A DNA stretch of 44,901 bases, taken from assembly GCA_016293615.1 (NCBI GenBank), contig JAEDDX010000017.1, positions 1 through 44,901 of the forward strand, given 5' to 3'. How positions within the stretch are numbered: the first letter of the stretch is position 1; every line of letters starts with the position of its first letter. Shown piece after piece: positions 16,142 to 24,234 of the stretch. This stretch comes from Acetatifactor sp. (GTDB lineage Bacteria; Bacillota; Clostridia; Lachnospirales; Lachnospiraceae). A model generated the notes under the pieces. That model had not been told where the DNA came from. It did not search any database and saw nothing but the letters and a program-made list of their open reading frames with translations. The position numbers and the translations under genes are program-made.

Positions 16142-17026
16142 ATGCCGAAATTTGAGACCGAGATCCGCAGACTGGATGCGTCGGATGAGCGTCAGTATAT
16201 GCTGAATGAAAACTATGAGGTGTATGAAAAGCAGGGAGCCCCTCTGGGAGCGCTTGCGTTTCACTACCACAATTTTTACGAGATCCTGTATGTGCTTGAG
16301 GGAGAGTATTCCTCCCTGGTCGAGGACAAGTGCTACCGGATGAAGAAGGGAGACTTTCTGCTCATCGACCAGAACTGTATGCACAGGTATCAGTATGATG
16401 AGGAAAAACACGACTCGTCCAGACGAATCATTCTCTGGATCTCGGCCCAGATGCTGTCCTCGCTCGGAAATGAGGGGACGGATCTGGCTGCATGCTTTCG
16501 GAAAAAGGAGTCCTGTGCCTATCACTTCCCCATTTATTATGAAGAATTGCTGCAGGGATATCTTCTGAAGCTGGCCATGACAAAGATGCAGGAGTCTGTC
16601 GACCCTGAGATGAAGAAGCTGATGGACAAGGGTCTTCTGACTTTATTTTTTACTTATCTGAATGTGTTGTGCGAGAAAAAAGAATACCAGTTTGCGGAAG
16701 GGGGACTGGTGAGAGACCCCATGGTGGAGCAGGTCTCGGAATATATTGACGCCCACCTGACCGAGAAGATCACGGTGGATATGCTGGCCGAGCAGGCGCA
16801 TATGAGCAAGTATTATTTCCTGCGCAAATTTAAAGAAAATACCGGGATGACGGTCCACACCTTCCTGATCAACAAGCGCCTGATCGAAGCATGTGAGGCC
16901 CTCAAGCGCGGCGCGAGTGTGACAGAGAGCTTTCAGGTGTCCGGCTTTTCCGATTATTCGTCCTTCCTTCGCAACTTCCGGGAGACCTACGGTGTGTCTC
17001 CCGGAAAATACAGGGACCTGTATTAG
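16142..17026 (+). CDS. AraC-family transcriptional regulator
   Basis: The 294-residue protein has an N-terminal cupin-like sensor domain (FHYHNFYEILYVLEGEYSS, then KKGDFLLIDQNCMH, residues about 40-85). The AraC-type double helix-turn-helix follows at the C-terminus (about 195-294: ITVDMLAEQAHMSKYYFLRKFKENTG, then SVTESFQVSGFSDYSSFLRNFRETYGVSPGKYR). ATG 16142 follows AGGAGGAGATC. It is divergent from uxuA-uxuB, so it probably senses a hexuronate or derived sugar acid and activates that operon. The ligand is inferred from position only. Confidence 0.88.
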   Translation: MPKFETEIRRLDASDERQYMLNENYEVYEKQGAPLGALAFHYHNFYEILYVLEGEYSSLVEDKCYRMKKGDFLLIDQNCMHRYQYDEEKHDSSRRIILWISAQMLSSLGNEGTDLAACFRKKESCAYHFPIYYEELLQGYLLKLAMTKMQESVDPEMKKLMDKGLLTLFFTYLNVLCEKKEYQFAEGGLVRDPMVEQVSEYIDAHLTEKITVDMLAEQAHMSKYYFLRKFKENTGMTVHTFLINKRLIEACEALKRGASVTESFQVSGFSDYSSFLRNFRETYGVSPGKYRDLY

Positions 17027-17052
17027 GCCTGTATGCGGATGGGAGCATCCGG

Positions 17053-18309
17053 TCAGTCCGGCTCCGAGATCCTGGTCACGCCCACGAAAATGTCGGAGAT
17101 CTCGTACCAGGTGGCATAGTCCGTCACGCCGGTCGCAGGAAGATTGAAGATTTTCTGGAAGGCACTGACAGCCTCCGCGGTACGAGGGCCGTAGATGCCG
17201 TCTGCCGCGATGACGGGGATGGCGGGGTAGTTACGTGCGATCCGGTTGAGCTGGTTTTGCAGCTGCAGTACTTTATCGCCCGAGGCGCCGATGCCGAGGT
17301 CATATCCGGGCCAGGAGGACGGAACGCCGGAAATCTGTGTGGCTGTGTTGATGTACATATCGTTTCCGTAATAGTATCTGAGAATCTCGATGGCGGAATA
17401 CCCCTCATCGCCTAAGTACATGGAGCCCCACTGGCTTAAGCCGGAACAGGTCACACGCTTCCCGTCACAGTAGGATGTGAAGATGGGCTGCCTGACGCCG
17501 GGCCTCGACAGATAGTTGGCGAAGACGGTGTCCACCAGATAGTCAATGTTTTCGAAGATATTCCTTCCGTAGATCCATTTGTGGTCATAGGCGGTGGAGG
17601 AAGTGATGGTAAAATCGTACCCCTGATTGCGGTACCATTCCGTGTATACCCGGTTCAGGGTAAAGGACTGGATGGCAAGGATATTGGCATAGATCGAGCT
17701 TTCCGGCCAGGTCGGATAAATCTCACAGCAGGCTACATTTTTGATGTAATCCTTGTAGCGTACCCAGTAGTTTTTGGCGGTGGAGTCGGAGGGGACTCCG
17801 TCGTGTACAATGATATATTCGGGGATGACCACGCGGCTTAAGACAATCTCTCCGGTGTCGGGAACCGGCTTGATTTCTTCTTCCGGAATCTTGGGCGGGT
17901 ATTCTCCGAACAGGGTATGCGCCGGAATGACGATGATCTCCTCCGGAAGCTCGGAGACGCTGACGGGATTCATGCGGATCGTCTGGAGGGACAATTCGCC
18001 GGAGAGAATTTCAGAGCCGGAGAGAAGCACCGGTTCGTATCCGCTTGCCGTAACGGAAATATTGTATTCCGAATAAGGCTGTTCTGCGGGGCTCGGTTCC
18101 GTGGAAAGAGCCTGAGGCGGCGCCGGAAGTTCAACGACGGGTGTCTGACCGGATTGGTCTGTGGTCAGTTCCAATATCGGCGAGTCGGGATTTCCGGTGG
18201 CGGTGATCTGTATTCTGGCGTTTATGACAGGGACCAATCCGATCGTTGAGACAACACTGATCCGCAGGCTTCCTTCGTCTTGTGTAAGCTGGTTGTTTTC
18301 CGGGGACAT
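17053..18309 (-). CDS. SpoIID/LytB-domain protein with C-terminal peptidoglycan-binding domain
   Basis: The 418-residue protein has three parts. Residues about 10-120 look like two beta-rich carboxypeptidase-regulatory-like repeats (SVVSTIGLVPVINARIQI, then YNISVTASGYEPVLL). The middle is SpoIID-like: ILAIQSFTLNRVYTEWYRNQGYDF and SGLSQWGSMYLGDEGYSAIEILRYYYG. The C-terminus is a PG_binding_1 repeat with DGIYGPRTAEAVSAFQ. SpoIID proteins cut the glycan strands of denuded peptidoglycan during sporulation. ATG 18309 has GAGGAAAG upstream. From this start no signal peptide is visible, although a peptidoglycan target would require export, so it may be packaged by sporulation-linked routes or use a non-classical path. 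Confidence 0.8.
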   Translation of the reverse strand: MSPENNQLTQDEGSLRISVVSTIGLVPVINARIQITATGNPDSPILELTTDQSGQTPVVELPAPPQALSTEPSPAEQPYSEYNISVTASGYEPVLLSGSEILSGELSLQTIRMNPVSVSELPEEIIVIPAHTLFGEYPPKIPEEEIKPVPDTGEIVLSRVVIPEYIIVHDGVPSDSTAKNYWVRYKDYIKNVACCEIYPTWPESSIYANILAIQSFTLNRVYTEWYRNQGYDFTITSSTAYDHKWIYGRNIFENIDYLVDTVFANYLSRPGVRQPIFTSYCDGKRVTCSGLSQWGSMYLGDEGYSAIEILRYYYGNDMYINTATQISGVPSSWPGYDLGIGASGDKVLQLQNQLNRIARNYPAIPVIAADGIYGPRTAEAVSAFQKIFNLPATGVTDYATWYEISDIFVGVTRISEPD

Positions 18310-18374
18310 AGCTTTCCTCACGGGTTTAGTTATGCCTACTATATGCCAAAGCGTAAAAAATGTGAGAAAACCTG

Positions 18375-18403
18375 TTGACAAACTGAATGGCATATTGTAT
18401 TAT
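18375..18403 (+). promoter_or_regulatory. Sigma-A promoter of the GntR-ABC operon
   Basis: TTGACA (18375-18380) and TATTAT (18398-18403) are exactly 17 bases apart. The octamer TATTGTAT is tandemly repeated at 18393-18408 over the -10 box. Confidence 0.8.
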
Positions 18404-18420
18404 TGTATTACTTCGATAGT

Positions 18421-18466
18421 ACAGGAACACAATACCTGTGAAGCAGACAACTGTTGACTGTCTGCT
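18421..18466 (+). promoter_or_regulatory. Two dyad operators, probable GntR (YtrA-type) binding sites
   Basis: ACAGG-N9-CCTGT (18421-18439) and AGCAGACA-N9-TGTCTGCT (18442-18466) lie between the promoter and the regulator gene. Identical 9-base spacing and position just after the expected transcription start fit repression of the operon by its own GntR protein. Confidence 0.55.
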
Positions 18467-18492
18467 GAGTGAACAATGAAAGGATGATGAGA

Positions 18493-18861
18493 ATGGCATG
18501 GAAATTGGATTCTGACAGACCGATCTATCTGCAGCTGGTAGAGCGTATTCAGGTGATGATCGTCTCAGGCCTGTATGAGCCGGGTGCGAAGCTGCCGAGT
18601 GTCAGAGATTACGCCGCAGAGGCTGCAGTCAACCCCAACACAATGCAGAAGGCGTTTGCCGAGCTGGAGCGAAGCGGGCTGATTATCACGCAGAGAACCA
18701 ACGGCAGAACGGTCACTGACGATGTTGCCCTGATTAAGCAGATTCGAAATCAGCTGGCGAGAGAGCAGGCAGCTACTTTTATGCAGCGGATGGAAGAACT
18801 CGGGGTGTCAAAGGAAGAATTGGCTGAGATTTTGAATGAGATTCAGGAGGAAACAGTATGA
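18493..18861 (+). CDS. GntR-family transcriptional regulator, YtrA-like
   Basis: The 122-residue protein has a winged helix-turn-helix of GntR type (PIYLQLVERIQVMIVSGLYEPGAKLPSVRDYA, then VNPNTMQKAFAELERSGLI). The short C-terminal tail of two helices, rather than a large ligand domain, defines the YtrA subfamily, which usually represses ABC exporter operons and responds to cell-envelope stress. The ATG at 18493 is preferred because AAAGG at 18479-18483 is 9 bases upstream. It overlaps the ABC ATPase gene by 4 bases (ATGA). Confidence 0.88.
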   Translation: MAWKLDSDRPIYLQLVERIQVMIVSGLYEPGAKLPSVRDYAAEAAVNPNTMQKAFAELERSGLIITQRTNGRTVTDDVALIKQIRNQLAREQAATFMQRMEELGVSKEELAEILNEIQEETV

Positions 18862-19559
18862 ACGAATTAGTTGAACTATCCGGGCTGACGAAATCCTACG
18901 GGAAGGGAACGCCTGCCGTAAACAATATTTCCCTGAAGCTTCCGAAGGGTAAAATCATCGGACTTCTCGGACCGAACGGAAGCGGTAAGACCACTTTGAT
19001 CAAACTGATCAACGGGCTGCTGACGGCGGATGCGGGATCTATCAGGATCAACGGAGTAGAGGTGGGGTCTCAGACCAAGGCGAATGTGGCCTATCTGCCC
19101 GACAGAAGCTATCTCTCCGAGAATCAGACCATCTCTCAGATACTGGACTTTTTCAGTGATTTTTACGCAGACTTTTCAAGGGAACGTGCGGAAGGGCTGC
19201 TTCAGGATCTGGGCATCGATGCCAAGAGAAAGCTCAAGACGCTCTCCAAAGGAAACAAAGAGAAGGTACAGCTGATTCTGGTCATGAGCAGACGTGCGGA
19301 TCTGTATGTGCTTGACGAGCCCATTGCGGGTGTCGATCCTGCTGCGAGAGACTATATTCTGCGTACCATCATCAATAACTATAATCCGGAGGCAACCGTC
19401 CTCATTTCCACACATCTGATCAGTGATGTTGAGTCGGTGCTCGATGAGGTTATCTTTATGCGCTACGGCCATCTGGTATTGTATACCTCTGTCGACAATA
19501 TCCGTGAGCAGCACGGAAAATCCGTAGATGCATATTTCAGGGAGGTGTTCGCATGTTAG
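18858..19559 (+). CDS. ABC transporter ATP-binding protein
   Basis: The 233-residue ATPase has Walker A GPNGSGKTT (38-46), a signature LSKGNKEKVQ where LSGGQ is usual, Walker B LYVLDEP and a switch histidine in STHLIS. The LSKGN form is typical of the YtrB/EcsA-like exporters. It overlaps the upstream regulator by 4 bases and the downstream permease by 7 bases, so the three proteins are made together. The substrate is unknown; peptide antibiotic or envelope-stress export is the usual role for this arrangement. Confidence 0.9.
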   Translation: MNELVELSGLTKSYGKGTPAVNNISLKLPKGKIIGLLGPNGSGKTTLIKLINGLLTADAGSIRINGVEVGSQTKANVAYLPDRSYLSENQTISQILDFFSDFYADFSRERAEGLLQDLGIDAKRKLKTLSKGNKEKVQLILVMSRRADLYVLDEPIAGVDPAARDYILRTIINNYNPEATVLISTHLISDVESVLDEVIFMRYGHLVLYTSVDNIREQHGKSVDAYFREVFAC

Positions 19560-20425
19560 GAAAGTTAATGAAGCATGAGTGGAAAAGTACCTATAAGGTC
19601 AGCTGCATGATGATTGCAGTTCTGGCAGCTACCACGATTCTCGGTGTGCTGGCCATCCGGCCGATCGCAGGCGGAGCATTGGAGCGGTATATGAGAGAAT
19701 CTGCCGGTTTGTTGTCTGTCGTATCGATTGCGTTTATGGTGTTATCCATGCTTTTGTACGTCATCGCGATGGTGGCGGTCAGTATCGGAAGCAATGTCTA
19801 TTTCGGAATCCATTTCTACAAGAGCATGTACTCCGGAGAGGGTTATCTGACCCATACGCTTCCCGTCGGCAAACATCAGCTGCTGTGTTCCAAGATCCTG
19901 GTGGGAGGTCTCTGGATGATCCTGATCATCATTGCAATGCTGGCGTCCGTCCTGTCCCTGGTGGTATTTTCCATTCCGGACATAAACTTTGCGGATCTTT
20001 TGGAAACAATCGGACACCTCTTTACGGAGTTCGACCGTATCTTAAAGCAGGAGCTGGGGCTGAGTCTGACATTCTACGGGGTAGTCGTTCTGGTCAGCTA
20101 TCTGGTGATGCCTTTCCTGTCAATGGCCATTCTGTTCGGAGCCATCTCACTCGGACAGCTGTTCCATAAGGCAAGAATTCTGATGGCCTTTGTCTTCTAT
20201 TTCGGAATCGTGATTGTGGAAAGCATCGTAAAATCCCTGTTTTCTAGTGCAGTCAATATGAGAACATTCTCTTCTGCGATGGATACCGTCGCTGAAGCAT
20301 CGCATGCGATTCAGACAACCTTCAACATGCAGATGATTTCCAACTTCGTCGTGGACATCGTTGTTGCGGTTCTTTTGTATCTGGCCTCCTGGTATGTGAT
20401 TTCCAGAAAACTCAATCTGGAATAA
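19553..20425 (+). CDS. ABC transporter permease
   Basis: The 290-residue protein has about six hydrophobic segments (near residues 18-38, 48-85, 118-142, 170-195, 203-230 and 262-283) and few charged residues between them, as expected for an ABC-2-like permease. A segment FGIHFYKSMYSGEGYLTHTLPVGKHQLLCSKI is typical of permeases found with YtrA-type regulators. It should pair with the upstream ATPase. The substrate is not known. Confidence 0.82.
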   Translation: MLGKLMKHEWKSTYKVSCMMIAVLAATTILGVLAIRPIAGGALERYMRESAGLLSVVSIAFMVLSMLLYVIAMVAVSIGSNVYFGIHFYKSMYSGEGYLTHTLPVGKHQLLCSKILVGGLWMILIIIAMLASVLSLVVFSIPDINFADLLETIGHLFTEFDRILKQELGLSLTFYGVVVLVSYLVMPFLSMAILFGAISLGQLFHKARILMAFVFYFGIVIVESIVKSLFSSAVNMRTFSSAMDTVAEASHAIQTTFNMQMISNFVVDIVVAVLLYLASWYVISRKLNLE

Positions 20426-20460
20426 CCGGGGTTAAAAACCACAAAATATGACAAAAAAAT

Positions 20461-20500
20461 TTGCTCTGCGCTACAATTTTTGCTATAATGTAGCGTAGAG
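20461..20500 (+). promoter_or_regulatory. Promoter of the DUF5717 operon inside an inverted repeat
   Basis: TTGCTC (20461-20466), 17 bases, TATAAT (20484-20489) with TG one base before the -10. The arms CTCTGCGCTACA (20464-20475) and TGTAGCGTAGAG (20489-20500) match in 11 of 12 positions and flank the -10. A third CGCTACA is at 20540-20546. This looks like a repressor site on a strong promoter. Confidence 0.7.
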
Positions 20501-20550
20501 TATTTTTGTGCGGTAAACTGAGAAGGAAACATAAGAATACGCTACATTGA

Positions 20551-20612
20551 CCGGCCGGCCGCGGGATATCGGGAAGGAAAGCCCCGGTGTCAGCGCGTGC
20601 GATATAGGCCGG
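20551..20612 (+). promoter_or_regulatory. Structured GC-rich leader before the DUF5717 gene
   Basis: CCGGCC (20551-20556, also 20555-20560) can pair with GGCCGG (20607-20612), and ATATCG (20566-20571) with CGATAT (20600-20605), giving one nested stem that ends 22 bases before the start codon. The predicted untranslated leader is about 140 bases. I do not recognise a known riboswitch class in it. Confidence 0.45.
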
Positions 20613-20634
20613 AGTGCGGGAACGGGTGAAGACA

Positions 20635-23600
20635 ATGCAGACAACGATGAATCAGATCCTCGAAGGCGACTTCAATTATGAAAACCGATACCTGGAGTTT
20701 TCCTGCTCAAAGATTGAGGTCACTTTGCGCAAGGACAGAGAATATGAAAGCTCGTTTCATATCTACGGACCGGAAGGGGCGTATACCTGCGGCAGGGTGA
20801 TGTCCACCGACCGGAGAATGGAATGCCTGACGAGAAAGTTTACCGGTAACAGCGAGGAGATCTTCTTTCGTTTCCATGGGGAGGAACTGAAGGAAGGTGA
20901 GTCGGTCCGCGGCAGCTTCTTTGTCATCAGCAATCAGGGAGAGTACAGTCTTCCCTTTGAGGTGGTGAGGACTTTCGACGAGCCCGAAACGAGCGTCGGC
21001 GCAGTGCGCAGCCTGTCCCATTTTGCGACTCTTGCCAGAAACAACTGGCACGAGGCAGTAAATCTTTTCTATTCTTCCGAGTTTCGCAGAGTATTTACCG
21101 ATGCGGATGCGCAATATCTGGATGCGTATCGGGCTTTTTCCGCCTATGAAGGCGCAGAGCAGAATGTGGAAGAATTCTTGATCCATGTCAATAAGAAGAC
21201 GAAGGTGGAGTATGTCCTTTCGCAAAACCACCTCCGGATAGAAGCCCCGGACGGGGAATATCCCGTGACAGAGCATGATGTGACCATCTATCGCAACGGC
21301 TGGGGCTTTACGCAGCTTGCAGTCGAATGTGAGGGTGATTTCCTCTTCACGGAGAAGGAAGTGCTCAGAGATGACGATTTCCTTGGAAACAGCTGTACTC
21401 TGCCCGTATACATCGATACCGGGCAGCTGCACGGAGGAGACAATTTCGGCAGAATCTTTTTCTATAATTCGTTTCAGACCTATGAATTGCCTGTCCGTGT
21501 GAGAACAGGTTCAAGCCCTGCAAAGAGGGACGCCTACACCCGGCGCAAGAAAAGTATTCTGGGACTGATGGAGCTGTACCGGGAGTTTCGCGCAAGAAAG
21601 CTGGATGCCGGCGAATGGGTGAAGGAATCCATGCGCATCGTAGACCGCATGGTCGCTCAGGATGAAAAGGATCTCGCGGCGAGAATGTTCCAGGCGCAGC
21701 TGCTGATCACGGACGGAAGAACCGATGAGGCAGGCTGGATTCTGGATCATGTGGCCGAACTTCTTCAGAAGGGCAGCGGGGACGAGACGCTTCTTGCCTA
21801 TTATTTCTATCTGACGACCCTGATTCACAGAGAGAGTGAATACATCAACCGTGTCACGGCGGAGGTGGAGCACATCTACCGCAAGGACAATACCAACTGG
21901 CGTGCCGCCTGGCTTTTGCTGTACCTGTCCGACGAATATCATAAATCGCCCACAGGTAAATGGGTGTTTTTAGAGAATCAGTTCCACATCGGCTGCACCA
22001 GCCCGCTTCTGTACATTGAGGCAGTGGGACTTTTGAATCAGAATCCGGCACTGCTTCGCAGACTCGGCGCCTTTGAGCAGCAGATCATCTGGTACGGTAT
22101 CCGCAAGAATCTGCTGAAGCAGGAGGTGATCGACCAGTTCCTGTATCAGGCTGAGAAAGTAAAGGTATATTCCTACGCGCTGTTTCGCAGTCTGAATCGT
22201 CTCTATGAGGCGAATAAATCACCGGATATTCTGCTTTTGATCTGCAATCTTCTCATCAAAGGCGGTAAGACCGGAGAGGAGTTTTTCCGATTCTACCGCG
22301 ACGGAGTGGAGCAGAATCTTCATATCACCAATCTGTATGAATTCTTTATGATGTCCATCGGCCTGGAGAAACGCAGGGAGATTCCCAAGCGGATTCTGAT
22401 GTATTTCTCATACCAGAACAATCTGGACTATGAGCATACGGCCTATATGTATGATTACATCATCCGCAACGAGGAAAATATGAAGGATATTTTCCAGTCC
22501 TACCGGGACAAGATCGAGCATTTTTGTCTGGAGCAGATCTCCAGAATGCATATGAACGGCTGCCTTTCCCGGATCTACAATCGCTTCCTGCAGCCTGCGA
22601 TGCTGAACGAGCAGACCTGTGAGCCGTTGTCCAGACTTCTGTTCGCGCATGAGCTGCGCGTACGGGATGAGAGCATCAGGAAGGTTTATGTGTACCAGCC
22701 GGGGAATCTTCTCCCGGAGGAGTATGTATTGAACGCAGGCAGATGCTGGTTCCCGCTCTATGACAAAGACAGTGTTCTGGTACTCGAGGATGTCGGGGGC
22801 AATCGTTTCACCGCGTCCGTGGAGTATGAGCTTGACAGCATGATGCGTCCGGGCAGGTTCCTGCGCCAGCTGGAAGAATTCCTGCCGGACAATCCGTCCC
22901 TGGATCTGTTTTTCCTGTCGGGCAAGAAGGATGAGTCCCTGAGCGCACCGTGCGATGTGGAACGCGCACTCAGGGTGGCGAACTCGGCTCATGTGGAAAA
23001 AAGTGTCCGTCAGAAGTGGATGCTGAAGGTTCTGGTATACTATTACGAGCAGGATCAGTTTGCGGCGCTGGATGAGTATCTGCTGAAGATCCCGGTGGGA
23101 GAGTTTGCTCCTTCCCAGCGTGGAGAGATCATACAGTTTATGATCTTACGCGAGAAATATGAAGCGGCCGGCAAGCTGCTTGCACAATACGGACCGTACC
23201 ATATCGACACCAAGCTTCTGGTGAGACTGTTAGACCATCTGATGGAACAAAACGGTATGGCGGAGGATCCGGGACTGCTATACGCGGCTCTGTATGCCTT
23301 CCGGAAAGGACGTGCGGACAGTACGATTCTGTATTATCTGTGCCGGTATTATAAGGGTACCACGAGAGAAGCAAGGGATATCTGGAAGGCAGCGAGGTCC
23401 TATCAGTTGGACTGCTTCCGGCTCAGTGAGTTTTTATTGGTTCAGATGCTTTATACCGGGGCGTTCATCCATGAGAGGATGGAAGTGTTCCGGTGCTATG
23501 TAAACGGCGGCGGAGACGCCCGCGTGAAGGGCGCGGTACTTGCCCTGTGCGCCTATGAATATTATCTGAAGGACAAACCGATCGAGAGCATTGTGCTCGA

Positions 23601-24210
23601 CCAGATCAGACATCTGCATGTGGACGGCGAGCCGCTTCAGAGAATCTGCAAGCTTACTTTCCTCAAATACTACTCGGAGCATATGGCAGAGCTGACAAGA
23701 GAGGCTTTGGACACAGCCGATGCTTTCCTCGAAGAGTTCATGAATCAGGACATTCACCTGGAATTCTTCCGCGCTTTCCGAAACAATCCTCAGGTCGACC
23801 AGGAGATGGCGGACAAGGAGATCTTCGAGTACCACGGAGAGCCCAAGGCAAAGCTTCGCATCCATTACTGCGTCGTCAGCGACCGGTCGGAGCCGGGAGA
23901 GGTTTCCGGGGAGCTGCTGCGGGAAATCTGCAACGGTATCTTTTTCAAGGAGTTTGTGCTGTTTGCGGGTGAGACAGCGGAGTATTACCTGACGGAGGAC
24001 GGACAGTTTGCTGAGGACGACGATCAGGAGGCTGTGATCGAGAGCGGCACTGTTTCCAAGGCGACGGCACAGTCCGGACAGAGCAGATACCGGTTGATCA
24101 ATGAGATCGTCTCCTGTCATAACCACAGGGAATATGAGAGGATGGACAATCTTCTGGAGAAGTATTACAAGAGGGAATTCTTAAATTCCAGATTGTTTGT
24201 TTTAAAGTGA
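20635..24210 (+). CDS. Large uncharacterised protein (DUF5717-like), beta domain plus helical repeats
   Basis: The 1191-residue protein has no signal peptide or membrane segment. Residues about 1-120 and 190-300 are beta-rich, sandwich-like (LEFSCSKIEVTLRKDREYES, SVRGSFFVISNQGEYSLPFEVV). From about residue 300 onwards it is mostly helical, with TPR/HEAT-like spacing (ARMFQAQLLITDGRTDEAGWIL; LLYLSDEYHKSPTGKWVFLE). A second mixed domain lies near 700-770 and a small alpha/beta domain near the C-terminus before an acidic linker and helices. From memory this matches the DUF5717 family of Lachnospiraceae; a search should confirm. It is first in a three-gene operon with a DnaK-fold protein and a helical-repeat protein. 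ATG 20635 is used; a GTG at 20614 is possible. Function unknown; a scaffold is likely. Confidence 0.75.
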   Translation: MQTTMNQILEGDFNYENRYLEFSCSKIEVTLRKDREYESSFHIYGPEGAYTCGRVMSTDRRMECLTRKFTGNSEEIFFRFHGEELKEGESVRGSFFVISNQGEYSLPFEVVRTFDEPETSVGAVRSLSHFATLARNNWHEAVNLFYSSEFRRVFTDADAQYLDAYRAFSAYEGAEQNVEEFLIHVNKKTKVEYVLSQNHLRIEAPDGEYPVTEHDVTIYRNGWGFTQLAVECEGDFLFTEKEVLRDDDFLGNSCTLPVYIDTGQLHGGDNFGRIFFYNSFQTYELPVRVRTGSSPAKRDAYTRRKKSILGLMELYREFRARKLDAGEWVKESMRIVDRMVAQDEKDLAARMFQAQLLITDGRTDEAGWILDHVAELLQKGSGDETLLAYYFYLTTLIHRESEYINRVTAEVEHIYRKDNTNWRAAWLLLYLSDEYHKSPTGKWVFLENQFHIGCTSPLLYIEAVGLLNQNPALLRRLGAFEQQIIWYGIRKNLLKQEVIDQFLYQAEKVKVYSYALFRSLNRLYEANKSPDILLLICNLLIKGGKTGEEFFRFYRDGVEQNLHITNLYEFFMMSIGLEKRREIPKRILMYFSYQNNLDYEHTAYMYDYIIRNEENMKDIFQSYRDKIEHFCLEQISRMHMNGCLSRIYNRFLQPAMLNEQTCEPLSRLLFAHELRVRDESIRKVYVYQPGNLLPEEYVLNAGRCWFPLYDKDSVLVLEDVGGNRFTASVEYELDSMMRPGRFLRQLEEFLPDNPSLDLFFLSGKKDESLSAPCDVERALRVANSAHVEKSVRQKWMLKVLVYYYEQDQFAALDEYLLKIPVGEFAPSQRGEIIQFMILREKYEAAGKLLAQYGPYHIDTKLLVRLLDHLMEQNGMAEDPGLLYAALYAFRKGRADSTILYYLCRYYKGTTREARDIWKAARSYQLDCFRLSEFLLVQMLYTGAFIHERMEVFRCYVNGGGDARVKGAVLALCAYEYYLKDKPIESIVLDQIRHLHVDGEPLQRICKLTFLKYYSEHMAELTREALDTADAFLEEFMNQDIHLEFFRAFRNNPQVDQEMADKEIFEYHGEPKAKLRIHYCVVSDRSEPGEVSGELLREICNGIFFKEFVLFAGETAEYYLTEDGQFAEDDDQEAVIESGTVSKATAQSGQSRYRLINEIVSCHNHREYERMDNLLEKYYKREFLNSRLFVLK

Positions 24211-24234
24211 TTCAAAAAAGGAAGAGACTTAAGC

